DNA of 64,000 nt from SAR86 cluster bacterium SAR86B (GTDB taxonomy: Bacteria; Pseudomonadota; Gammaproteobacteria; Magnimaribacterales; D2472): positions 62,001 to 126,000 of the forward strand of contig CAJJCW010000001.1 of NCBI GenBank assembly GCA_905182885.1, in the 5' to 3' direction. How positions within the stretch are numbered: position 1 is the stretch's first letter; every line of letters begins with the position of its first letter. The notes beneath the pieces are model-generated. The model had not been told where the DNA came from and searched no databases. It saw nothing but the letters and a program-made list of their open reading frames with translations. The translations under genes were made by a program, and so were the position numbers. Of the stretch, positions 47,061 to 55,002 are shown one piece after another.

Positions 47061-48014
47061 ATGAGCTACAGTAATTTAGACATATTCACAGGAACTGCAA
47101 ACCCTAAGCTTGCTGCTGAGGTGTGTAAGGTGCTTGGAAAAGAGCTATCAAAAGCTGATGTTGGTTATTTCTCAGATGGTGAAATTAAAGTTCAAATTGA
47201 AGATAATGTTAGAGGACATGACACTTTTATTATTCAATCCACTTGCGCACCTACAAATAAAAATTTAATGGAACTAATGTTTCTTGCTGATGCTCTTAAA
47301 AGATCCTCAGCTGCAAGGATAACAGCCATAGTTCCTTATTATGGTTATGCCAGACAAGATAGAAGAGTGAGATCTGTAAGAGTTCCTATAAGTGCAAAGG
47401 TTGTTGCTGATATGTTCTCTACAGTTGGTATAGATAGAGTCCTGACAATTGATCTTCATTCAGAAACTATTCAGGGTTTTTTTGATATGCCAGCTGATAA
47501 TGTGTATGCAACTAAGTTAATGGTTCAGGATATTAAAGAAACTAATCCAGATAATAATATAGTTGTTGTTTCCCCGGATGTCGGTGGTGTTGTTAGATCT
47601 AGAGCTCTTGCTAAACAACTAAATGATGCTGACTTGGCAATTATTGACAAAAGAAGAGCTGTTGCAAATCAATCAGAGGTTATGAACATAATTGGTGATA
47701 TTGAGGGTAAGGTTTGTATAGTTCCAGATGATATTATCGATACCGCTGGTACTTTGTGCAATGCAGCAAAAGCACTCAAAGACCAAGGGGCTGCTGCAGT
47801 TAAGGCATATATTACACATCCTGTACTTTCAGGACCTGCAATTGAAAGAATAAATAATTCACAAATTGATGAACTAGTTGTAACTAATTCCATTCCTTTG
47901 TCACATGAAGGCGAAAAATGCAGTAAAATACGCGTCATTTCGCTGTCAGTAACTATTGCAGAGTGCATTAAAAGACTAAGTAATGAAGAATCATTAAGTG
48001 AAATATTTATATAA
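47061..48014 (+). CDS. prs: Ribose-phosphate pyrophosphokinase
   Basis: Makes PRPP from ribose-5-phosphate and ATP for nucleotides, histidine and tryptophan. The ATG at 47061 is preceded by AGAGGA and gives 317 residues starting [18 protein letters not shown]; the longer frame runs back through the tRNA and is not real. Diagnostic blocks: [47 protein letters not shown], and the PRPP loop [22 protein letters not shown]. Confidence 0.98.
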   Translation: MSYSNLDIFTGTANPKLAAEVCKVLGKELSKADVGYFSDGEIKVQIEDNVRGHDTFIIQSTCAPTNKNLMELMFLADALKRSSAARITAIVPYYGYARQDRRVRSVRVPISAKVVADMFSTVGIDRVLTIDLHSETIQGFFDMPADNVYATKLMVQDIKETNPDNNIVVVSPDVGGVVRSRALAKQLNDADLAIIDKRRAVANQSEVMNIIGDIEGKVCIVPDDIIDTAGTLCNAAKALKDQGAAAVKAYITHPVLSGPAIERINNSQIDELVVTNSIPLSHEGEKCSKIRVISLSVTIAECIKRLSNEESLSEIFI

Positions 48015-48023
48015 GAGGATATT

Positions 48024-48707
48024 ATGAGTGAAGAAATAATTTTAAATGCCGATCCAAGAGAAAGAACTGGAACTAATAAGGCTAGAGTAATAAGAAAAAT
48101 AGACGGCATGATCCCAGCTATTATCTATGGAGATGAGAAAGAGTCTCTGAATATAAAGCTTCGATTGAATGAGTTAACAAAAGCATCGCAGAATGAGCTT
48201 TTTTATACGCAGGTTTTAGTTATCAAAACTGGTGAGCTGGAAGAAAAAGTTGTGCTAAAGGAATTACAAAAAGACCCTGCCAGAGGAAGGTTCCTTCATG
48301 CAGATTTTTTAAGAGTTTCTAAGAAGACTAAACTTAAGGTTGTTATACCAGTTAACTTCACTAATGAAGAAGACTGTACAGGTATTAAAAATGATGGCGG
48401 AGTTCTTCAGAAAAATATTAGAGAAATAGAGATTTTATGTCTTGCGGGTAATATACCTGAATCTATTGATATTGATATTTCTGAGCTGGCGCTTGGTCAA
48501 TCTATTAAACTTACAGAAATTGGATTGCCGGAAGGTGCAGAGATTCAAGGTCTAACAGAAGAGACTGATCAAATGGTTATTTCTGTTAACGCCCCAAGAG
48601 CTGAAGTAGTTGAAGAGCCTCTTGAAGAAGCGGGAGCTGAAGACTCATCTGATGATTCTGACGAATCAACATCAGACGGCGACAATAGCGAAGAAGAAGG
48701 ATCTTAA
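48024..48707 (+). CDS. rplY: 50S ribosomal protein L25 (CTC form)
   Basis: 5S rRNA-binding protein in its long form with a C-terminal TL5/CTC domain. The 227-residue product has the L25 domain (ERTGTNKARVIRKIDGMIPAIIYG, then VVLKELQKDPARGRFLHADFLRV), the CTC domain (IPVNFTNEEDCTGIKNDGGVLQKNIREIEILCLAGNIPESIDIDIS...) and a strongly acidic, low-complexity tail of about 30 residues rich in Asp, Glu and Ser. An AGAGGA Shine-Dalgarno lies upstream. prs-rplY-pth-ychF is one operon. Confidence 0.97.
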   Translation: MSEEIILNADPRERTGTNKARVIRKIDGMIPAIIYGDEKESLNIKLRLNELTKASQNELFYTQVLVIKTGELEEKVVLKELQKDPARGRFLHADFLRVSKKTKLKVVIPVNFTNEEDCTGIKNDGGVLQKNIREIEILCLAGNIPESIDIDISELALGQSIKLTEIGLPEGAEIQGLTEETDQMVISVNAPRAEVVEEPLEEAGAEDSSDDSDESTSDGDNSEEEGS

Positions 48708-48719
48708 GAGAGCTAAAAA

Positions 48720-49286
48720 GTGCCTAAACTTTGTTTTGTTGGCCTAGGAAATCCTGGAGCTAAATATGACAATACTAGGCATAATATTGGCAAAGACTGG
48801 CTTTTAAAAATAGCTCCTATCTACTGCGATAAATTTGTATATAAGTCTAAAATAGAGGCTGACATCACTTACTCGCATTCTGAACAAGTTCTATGGGTTA
48901 TTCCAGATAATTATGTAAATAATAGTGGGAAGACAGTATCAAAACTAATTAGAAATATGAATCTAGATGAAGACAAAATAATTTTACTTCATGACGATTT
49001 AGATTTAAATCCTGGCGAGGTTAGGCTAAAGGTAGATGGCGGTCATGGTGGTCACAATGGACTAAGAGATATATTTGAAAAATCATCTTCAAAGAAATTT
49101 ATAAGAGTTCGAATAGGTGTTGGGCACCCAGGAGATAAGAATATGGTAAGTAATTGGGTATTAAATAAATTCCATCCAAATGATAAAGATTTATTAGAGG
49201 ATGCTTACTGTAAGTTTGCGCAAGTATTTGACTTAATATGTTCTGAAAAAATACCTGAAGCACAAAAATTGCTTCACACTAAATAA
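48720..49286 (+). CDS. pth: Peptidyl-tRNA hydrolase
   Basis: Recycles peptidyl-tRNA dropped by ribosomes. The 188-residue protein starts at a GTG (PKLCFVGLGNPGAKYDNTRHNIG follows) with the catalytic His in TRHNIG at about residue 20 and Asp in LLHDDLDLNPGEVRLK. GGHGGHNGLRDI and RVRIGVGHPG complete the family pattern. It lies two bases before ychF, as in many Gammaproteobacteria. Confidence 0.97.
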   Translation: MPKLCFVGLGNPGAKYDNTRHNIGKDWLLKIAPIYCDKFVYKSKIEADITYSHSEQVLWVIPDNYVNNSGKTVSKLIRNMNLDEDKIILLHDDLDLNPGEVRLKVDGGHGGHNGLRDIFEKSSSKKFIRVRIGVGHPGDKNMVSNWVLNKFHPNDKDLLEDAYCKFAQVFDLICSEKIPEAQKLLHTK

Positions 49287-49287
49287 G

Positions 49288-50376
49288 ATGGGCTTTAAGT
49301 GCGGAATAGTGGGACTTCCAAATATTGGAAAATCAACTTTATTTAATGCATTAACAAAATCATCAATACCTGCAGAAAACTTTCCTTTTTGTACCATTGA
49401 GCCAAATGTTGGCAAGGTACCTCTTCCAGACAAAAGATTAAAAAATATTAATGACATTGTCGATTCAAAAAAAATTATTCCAGCAAGTCTAGATCTTGTT
49501 GATATTGCCGGCTTAGTAAAAGGAGCCTCCCAGGGTGAGGGTCTAGGCAATGCTTTTCTTTCAAATATAAGGGAGATGAATGCTCTTGCTCATGTGGTTA
49601 GATGTTTTGATGATGATAACGTAACTCATGTCGATGGCTCAATTGATCCAGTTAGAGATGCTGAAATAATTAACTTAGAATTAATATATTCAGACTTAGA
49701 GACTGTAAGTAAAAGATTAACGAAATGTGAAAAGCTTTTAAAGACAAATGATAAAAAAAATAAATTAGAACATGAAGTTTTAGTAAAAATAAAAAATGAG
49801 TTAGATCAGGGGAACTTAATCAACATTAATGATTTTGATGAAGAAGGTAAAATTATACTTAAGAGTTACCAATTACTTAGTTCTAAGCCTACTTTTTATA
49901 TTGCAAATATATCAGATGATGGATCTTCAACAAAAAAACTAAATGATCTTGAAGAGTTTGCAAAAAAATCTGGAAGTACAGTAATACCAACATCTATAAA
50001 GATTGAGCAAGAAATATCATTATTAGATGATGAAGAAAGAAACGAATACTTAGAGCTCATGGAAATGGATGAACCTGTTCTAAACAAGATTATCTTTAAA
50101 GGGTATGAGATTCTAGGGTTGCAAACATATTTCACTGCAGGACCTCAGGAGATACGAGCATGGACAATTAAAAGCAATGCTACAGCTCCTAATGCAGCTG
50201 GTGTAATTCATACTGATTTTGAAAGAGGGTTTATAAAAGCTGAGGTAATTTCCTTCAATGATTATATTCAATGTAATGGCGAGTCAGGTGCAAAAGAAAA
50301 AGGAAAACTTAGGCTTGAAGGAAAAGAATACATCGTTAAAGACGGAGATGTTATTCACTTTAAATTTAATGTTTAA
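49288..50376 (+). CDS. ychF: Ribosome-associated ATPase YchF
   Basis: OLA1/YchF P-loop protein that prefers ATP and binds ribosomes; implicated in oxidative stress and translation. The 362-residue protein has GIVGLPNIGKSTLFNALTKS (G1), FPFCTIEPNVGKVPLPD, DIAGLVKGASQGEGLGNAFLSNIRE (G3), VVRCFDDDNVTHVDGSIDPVRD and the C-terminal TGS domain (FTAGPQEIRAWTIKSNATAPNAAGVIHTDFERGFIKAEV). Length equals E. coli YchF (363). Confidence 0.97.
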   Translation: MGFKCGIVGLPNIGKSTLFNALTKSSIPAENFPFCTIEPNVGKVPLPDKRLKNINDIVDSKKIIPASLDLVDIAGLVKGASQGEGLGNAFLSNIREMNALAHVVRCFDDDNVTHVDGSIDPVRDAEIINLELIYSDLETVSKRLTKCEKLLKTNDKKNKLEHEVLVKIKNELDQGNLININDFDEEGKIILKSYQLLSSKPTFYIANISDDGSSTKKLNDLEEFAKKSGSTVIPTSIKIEQEISLLDDEERNEYLELMEMDEPVLNKIIFKGYEILGLQTYFTAGPQEIRAWTIKSNATAPNAAGVIHTDFERGFIKAEVISFNDYIQCNGESGAKEKGKLRLEGKEYIVKDGDVIHFKFNV

Positions 50377-50396
50377 ACTAATTTAATAAAAAAATA

Positions 50397-50424
50397 TTGA
50401 CTCTTAGAATCTAGGACTTATCAT
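50397..50424 (+). promoter_or_regulatory. Promoter of tRNA-Met
   Basis: TTGACT (50397-50402), a 16-base spacer and TATCAT (50419-50424): both hexamers match consensus at five of six positions. The tRNA starts ten bases after the -10 box. This is one of the best sigma70 promoters in the window. Confidence 0.7.
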
Positions 50425-50433
50425 TCTACGATT

Positions 50434-50510
50434 GGTTGTGTAGCTCAGCTGGTTAGAGCACGGCATTCATAATGCCGGGGTCGGTGGTTCAAGTCCACCC
50501 ACAACCACCA
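50434..50510 (+). tRNA. tRNA-Met (CAU), elongator type
   Basis: Acceptor arms GGTTGTG and CACAACC, D-arm TAGCTCAGCTGGTTAGAGC, anticodon loop TTCATAA with anticodon CAT, variable loop with GGGGTC, T-arm GGTTCAAGTCC, and encoded CCA (50508-50510). Position 1-72 is paired, so it is not the initiator. CAU could also be a lysidine-modified Ile2 tRNA, but the overall resemblance to elongator tRNA-Met (GGGGTC block) favours Met. Confidence 0.93.
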
Positions 50511-50530
50511 TCACTTAGATATAAAATAAA

Positions 50531-50553
50531 AAAGCCCTTAGGACTTCGTTTTT
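50531..50553 (+). terminator. Weak terminator after tRNA-Met
   Basis: AAGCCC-TTA-GGACTT can fold as a short stem with one C/A mismatch, followed by CGTTTTT (50547-50553). The A-rich upstream flank may also make it work for leftward transcription. Stem stability is low. Confidence 0.4.
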
Positions 50554-50615
50554 AATATAGTTATGAGGTTAAAAAAGAGGAGATCTTTTTTATCTAAGCA
50601 AAAAGTAAATCTAGC

Positions 50616-50849
50616 TTAGTCTTTTTTAAGATATGAAAGAATTATAACTAGTGATATTAAGGCAAGAAGAGCATCCTCTCCAAGCATATTTAAAATATCA
50701 GTTACATTCTTATATACATCTCCTACAAAAGGAGTCTCTGTGCCAAAAATAATACCTAGAAGCAATGAAACTAAAACCAAAGGTATTAATAGTTTTGTTA
50801 CTTTATTAAGAAATGTTGTGAGACTTGTTAGTGTGACTTTAAAATTCAT
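50616..50849 (-). CDS. Small two-helix membrane protein (paralogue A), function unknown
   Basis: I do not recognise this family. The 77-residue product has a short basic amphipathic N-terminus (MNFKVTLTSLTTFLNKVTK), a first hydrophobic helix (about 20-36, LLIPLVLVSLLLGIIFG), a polar loop with acidic residues (about 37-59) and a second helix (about 60-73) ending SYLKKD. Its last 33 residues before the end align without gaps to the neighbouring 71-residue protein (about nine identities and many conservative changes, including D-V-x-x-N-[VI]-T and a final S-x-x-K), so the two look like tandem paralogues. It has no Shine-Dalgarno sequence and lies just past the strong terminator of its neighbour, so expression may depend on readthrough. 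Confidence 0.65.
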   Translation of the reverse strand: MNFKVTLTSLTTFLNKVTKLLIPLVLVSLLLGIIFGTETPFVGDVYKNVTDILNMLGEDALLALISLVIILSYLKKD

Positions 50850-50859
50850 ATTTTTATTT

Positions 50860-50894
50860 AAAAAGAGTTAAGAAGGGCCTAAGCCCTTCTTAAC
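50860..50894 (-). terminator. Strong intrinsic terminator between the two small membrane proteins
   Basis: On the minus strand a perfect 12-base-pair stem (arms 50894-50883 and 50878-50867, GTTAAGAAGGGC paired with its complement) with a four-base loop is followed by TCTTTTT. It lies 14 bases after the stop of the 71-residue protein gene and 11 bases before the start of the 77-residue one. Confidence 0.85.
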
Positions 50895-50907
50895 AGTTTG
50901 TTAAGTG

Positions 50908-51123
50908 TTACTTAACTAGGCTCATAAGAACTGCTAGAACAAGAAGTCCAACAACGCCATTAGTAGCTAACGTTTCAACAAGAGCTGTTATGTTACCAAT
51001 TACGTCAAGTCCTAGCATGTCACCAAAAGCTAAGCTTCCGACAATTCCTAGTCCTAAAATTCCAACTATGACACTAGTTAAATTACTAACTAAGTCGCCT
51101 ATCATCTTCCATGCATTATCCAT
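50908..51123 (-). CDS. Small two-helix membrane protein (paralogue B), function unknown
   Basis: I do not recognise this family. The 71-residue product has a polar N-terminus (MDNAWKMIGDLVSNLTS), a Gly-rich helix (about 18-34, VIVGILGLGIVGSLAFG), a loop (DMLGLDVIGNITALVETLATN) and a second helix ending VLMSLVK. The helical hairpin recalls ATP synthase subunit c, but no acidic residue lies in helix 2. A very strong Shine-Dalgarno (TAGGGGGGAA, seven to ten bases before the ATG) in a genome where many genes lack one, its own upstream region after the pnp terminator, and a 12-base-pair terminator suggest an independent, highly expressed gene. It resembles the 77-residue neighbour. Confidence 0.75.
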   Translation of the reverse strand: MDNAWKMIGDLVSNLTSVIVGILGLGIVGSLAFGDMLGLDVIGNITALVETLATNGVVGLLVLAVLMSLVK

Positions 51124-51203
51124 AATATTCCCCCCTACAGGTATTTATTTATGATTTACAGCCTATATAAGACCATATATTCTTAAAAGGGGCAAATTTT
51201 GTG

Positions 51204-51240
51204 AAAAAAAAATCCTAGAAATTTGACATTCTAGGATTTT
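51204..51240 (-). terminator. Intrinsic terminator of the nusA-infB-pnp operon
   Basis: AAAATCCTAGAA (51209-51220) pairs perfectly with TTCTAGGATTTT (51229-51240), an eight-base loop between. On the minus strand, downstream of the pnp stop at 51265, the stem is followed by a run of eight to nine T. The A/T flanks would also allow some activity in the other direction. Confidence 0.85.
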
Positions 51241-51264
51241 AAAAATTGAACTCTAGGAATTGGT

Positions 51265-53422
51265 TTATTCTTGTTCTTCTTTATCCTCTTGAGGAGCCTC
51301 TTCAGTTTCTTCTGCTTTAACTTCGGGTTCTTCAGTTTTAGCTAATGCTTTGAGAGATAATTTCATCTTACCTCTGTCAAAACCAATTAACTTAACATCA
51401 AGTTCTTGTCCTTCAGAAAGTACAGCATTTACATCTTCTGTTCTTTCTGCTGAGATTTCAGATATATGAAGAAGACCATCTTTACCAGGTAGGATGTTTA
51501 CAAATGCCCCGAAGTCTACAATCTTGACTACAGTTCCTTTATATACCTTATTTAATTCTGGCTCTTCTAATATACCCTCAATGATTGCTAGACATTCTTG
51601 CATTGATGTTTGATTTTGACCAAATACTGAAACAGTACCATCATCACTAACATCAACAGTAGCGCCTGTTTTTTCTTGCATACCCTTAATTACAGCGCCG
51701 CCTTTACCAATAATCTCTTTAATTTTATCCTTGTTAACCATGAATGTTTTCATAGCAGGAGCATTTTCAGATAATTCTTTAGGCTTAGAAATAGCGTCAT
51801 TCATAATCCCAAGAATATGAGTAATAGCTACCTTAGCTTTTGTTAATGCTGCTTCCATTATAGCTTCATCAATACCTTGGATTTTAATATCCATTTGAAG
51901 AGCTGTAATTCCATTTTCTGTTCCAGCTACTTTAAAGTCCATATCTCCTAGGTGATCTTCATCTCCTAGAATATCTGTAAGAACTGCAAAGTCATCGCCT
52001 TCTTTAATAAGACCCATTGCAATACCTGCAACTGGACTAGATATAGGCACGCCGGCATCCATTAATGATAAGAGATGTACCGCAAACAGAAGCCATAGAA
52101 CTTGATCCATTTGATTCAGTAATCTCAGATACCACTCTTAATGTATAACCAAAATCTTCTACATCAGGTAGAACTGCTTTTATTGCTCTTTTAGCTAAGT
52201 TACCGTGACCAATCTCTCTTCTTTTTGGTCCTAAAGGCATTCCAATTTCACCAACACTATATGCAGGGAAGTTATAATGAAGCATAAAGTTATCAGTACT
52301 TTGACCTTCTATAGACTCAATTCTTTGAGCATCTCTAGATGATCCTAAGGTTGCAACAACAATCGCTTGAGTTTCTCCTCTAGTAAATAGTGATGAACCA
52401 TGAGTACTTGGAAGGATCCCAGTCTCAATAAATATTGGTCTTACTGTGTCTGCATCTCTTCCATCTATTCTAGGCTGATTGCTTAAAATATTTTTTCTTA
52501 CTATATCCTTTTCAAGACTTTTAAATGCGCCTAAGACCTTTCCTAGTTGAATATCATCAGCGTCAGGATATGAGCTAACTATGTCTTGTTTTATTACGCC
52601 TATTGCAGCCGTTCTTTCAGTTTTATCTTTGATAGCGAATGCTTCGGTAATTTGATCTGTATATTTCTCAGAAAGTTCTGCAGAGTAAACTGGTGTTTCT
52701 TCATCTACTTTAACAACCCAATCTTCTTTACCTGCCTTTTGCTTTAATTCAGTACAGGCTTTTACAACTGCTTGCATTTCTTGATGTCCAAATAGAACAG
52801 CTCCTAACATTAGATCTTCATTAAGCTCTTTAGCTTCTGACTCTACCATAAGCACAGCTTTCTCAGTTCCAGCTACTACCATGTCTAAATATGAATTTTC
52901 TAATTCATCATAAGAAGGGTTTAAAACATAGTTACCATCTACAAAGCCAACTCTTGCAGCTCCCATTGGGCCATCAAATGGAACTCCAGCGACACATAGT
53001 GCAGCAGATGCTCCTATCATTGATGCGATATCAGGGTTTTGTTCTTTTCCAGAGGACATTACAGTACAAAATATTTGAACCTCATTCTTAAACCCTTCTG
53101 GGAAAAGAGGTCTAATTGGTCTGTCTATAAGCCTTGATGTTAATGTTTCTCTTTCTGTTGGCCTTGCTTCTCTCTTGAAAAATCCTCCAGGAATTGTCCC
53201 TGTTGCATAAAATTTTTCTTGATAAAAAACTGCTAACGGAAAGAAATCCTTTTTAGGATCTGCTTCCTTTCTTGCAACTACAGTTGTTAAAACAACTAAG
53301 TCACCTATTGTTACGACTACTGCTGCAGTTGTTTGTCTTGCAACTTTATTTGTCTCTAGTTTTACTAGTTGATTTCCGTACTGAAATTCTACTGATGTAG
53401 ATTCTAATTTATTATTTTCCAC
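51265..53422 (-). CDS. pnp: Polynucleotide phosphorylase (frameshifted as sequenced)
   Basis: 3'-to-5' phosphorolytic exoribonuclease, part of the RNA degradosome. The first part reads [47 protein letters not shown] and [17 protein letters not shown], then goes out of frame. The second part continues [49 protein letters not shown], a KH domain ([22 protein letters not shown]), an S1 domain and an acidic tail. One extra base at about 52069 (CTT-A-TCA) explains the break; corrected length is 718 residues (E. coli 711). The extra base lies within the catalytic second PH domain, so the upstream part alone would be inactive. Confidence 0.95.
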
Positions 53423-53445
53423 GATTTTCCTTTTTATATTTAATA

Positions 53446-53715
53446 TTAACCTCTAAGCTTTAATTGCTTAATAACCTCTGCGTAACTTTCTAAATTCTTT
53501 CTCTTTAGATAGGCTAAAAGTTTTCTTCTTAGATTTACCATTCTGATTAAACCCGTTCTTGAATGGTGGTCTTTTTTATGTTCTTTAAAATGACTTTGTA
53601 ATTTATTGATATTTTCAGTTAACAACGCGATTTGAACCTCTGGGGATCCAGTGTCATTATCAGTTCTTTGAAATTTTCCAACGATTTTTTCTTTTTCTTG
53701 AGCTAAAAGTGCCAT
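53446..53715 (-). CDS. rpsO: 30S ribosomal protein S15
   Basis: Primary 16S rRNA-binding protein of the platform. The 89-residue product (same length as E. coli) has [52 protein letters not shown], the full S15 signature. It lies between truB and pnp as in E. coli. The leader holds an inverted repeat ending at the Shine-Dalgarno (separate entry). Confidence 0.98.
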   Translation of the reverse strand: MALLAQEKEKIVGKFQRTDNDTGSPEVQIALLTENINKLQSHFKEHKKDHHSRTGLIRMVNLRRKLLAYLKRKNLESYAEVIKQLKLRG

Positions 53716-53718
53716 ATT

Positions 53719-53765
53719 TATATTCCTCGTTGTACATTCATTAATTGATGCAAACCTCGTACAAC
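53719..53765 (-). promoter_or_regulatory. Candidate S15 autoregulatory leader of rpsO
   Basis: In the leader, GTTGTAC (53765-53759) can pair with GTACAAC (53735-53729); GAGGA, the Shine-Dalgarno, follows the second arm directly and the ATG is nine bases further on. CGAGG also follows the first arm, so the two arms have alternative partners. E. coli rpsO is autoregulated by S15 binding a pseudoknot that covers the start site. The repeat is seen; regulation is inferred from the family. Confidence 0.45.
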
Positions 53766-53802
53766 TAAAGTAAGCGTGCGAATCTTATAACTTATTACCC
53801 CA

Positions 53803-54646
53803 TTAAACAAGTCGTTTAAGGGCTAATACAGATTCAGATACTAGACCTAGTCCAAGAAATTTTGATGAATAATCATAAATTTTATAATAATTATTTTCAT
53901 GATTAATATCTAAGATTTTTACACCATTGGTAAAATTTTTTGTTTGGCTATGATCAAGATGAATATGATGAAAGTTATTAAAAGCAGATTCTATTGATAT
54001 AAGTTGGTCTATATTTATCAATTCAGGTTTTTTAGCCTCTAAATAGCTGAAACCACCCTGAGAAGTTCTTATTAATGATGATAGAGTGGGCTCCGCAACC
54101 TAATTTATCTCCAAGATCTCGCGCAATAGATCTTATATATGTTCCCTTTGAGCAATGAATAGATAAAGAGCAATAATTAGCCGTCGTGGTTTATATCTTT
54201 GATAGAGAAATATATTGATGTACCTAGGGGGTTTAGAAATAAATTCACCCTCTCGTGCGTACTTATACAGAGGCTTTCCTTTAAATTTAAGAGCAGAGAA
54301 AAAAGGAGCTACCTGCATAGATTCTCCAATAAAAGACTCTAAAGCTTCATTGATATCTTTTCTCTTTAGGTATTATCTCTGAAGATTCAATAATTTGTCC
54401 CATAGCATCATCTGTATCTGTTTTTGCTCCGAAAGTAATTCCAGCTATATATGATTTATCAGATTCCAGAAAGAAAGACGAGAATCGAGTTGCTCTATTA
54501 ATTGCAAGAATAACCAAGCCCTCTGCCATTGGATCTAATGTACCAAGGTGGCCAACTTTTTTGAGTGAAAGAGATTTTTTAACTTCCTGAACTAAGCGAT
54601 TAGAGCTTATACCTTTTTCTTTGTAGGCTAGGAGAAAGCCGTCCAT
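53803..54646 (-). CDS. truB: tRNA pseudouridine-55 synthase TruB (four single-base shifts as sequenced)
   Basis: Makes pseudouridine 55 in the T-loop of tRNAs. Pieces of one TruB lie in successive frames: [24 protein letters not shown] with [16 protein letters not shown] (catalytic Asp), then [26 protein letters not shown], then [26 protein letters not shown], then [25 protein letters not shown] to the end. Extra bases are placed at 54358-54361 (AAAA run), about 54207, about 54179 and about 54082. Removing these four makes the length divisible by three and gives 279 residues collinear with E. coli TruB (314). All four are insertions within about 280 bases. Local read error or gene decay are both possible. 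Confidence 0.9.
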
Positions 54647-54648
54647 TG

Positions 54649-54993
54649 TTATAGATTTTTTAAAAGAGTTTCAATATTGTCAGAGTACTCAACACTCTCA
54701 TCAAACCTAAAATTAATTACTGGAACTCTTCTTATTTGCATAGTTTTTGAAAGCTTAGATCTAACCATTCCACTAAACTTCTTAAGAACTTTTTTATCAA
54801 GGGTGCTTTCGCTTTTTATTATTGACTCACCTATTAGTGTATAGAAAACAGTAGCATGGCCAATATCATCAGACACTTTTACGGCAGTAATATTTATATT
54901 TTGCAGCCTAGGATCTTTAGTTTCTTTATTTATTATTAAAGAAATTTCTTTTCTAAGGACATCCGCTACTTTTTCTGATCTTAGTGATGCCAT
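54649..54993 (-). CDS. rbfA: 30S ribosome-binding factor RbfA
   Basis: KH-type factor for late 16S maturation and cold adaptation. The 114-residue protein reads RSEKVADVLRKEISLIINKETKDPRLQNINITAVKVSDDIGHATVFYT, then VRSKLSKTMQIRRVPVINFRFDESVEYSDNIETLL, the usual RbfA pattern. It lies between infB and truB as in E. coli. Confidence 0.96.
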   Translation of the reverse strand: MASLRSEKVADVLRKEISLIINKETKDPRLQNINITAVKVSDDIGHATVFYTLIGESIIKSESTLDKKVLKKFSGMVRSKLSKTMQIRRVPVINFRFDESVEYSDNIETLLKNL

Positions 54994-55002
54994 TAAAAAT
55001 TA

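Noticed and set aside
50434-50510. CAU tRNA as tRNA-Ile2
   Set aside because: Possible in principle, but the variable-loop GGGGTC block and overall pattern match elongator tRNA-Met better.
50908-51123. Small hairpin membrane protein as ATP synthase subunit c
   Set aside because: Topology, size and Gly-rich first helix fit, but the second helix has no Asp or Glu and no other ATP synthase gene is near.
50616-51123. Small hydrophobic pair as a toxin-antitoxin or holin system
   Set aside because: Both genes are on the same strand, resemble each other, and no antisense RNA, antitoxin-like or lysis gene is visible.
53803-54318. Three separate small genes in the truB region
   Set aside because: Their products are consecutive fragments of one TruB and join perfectly when four bases are removed.
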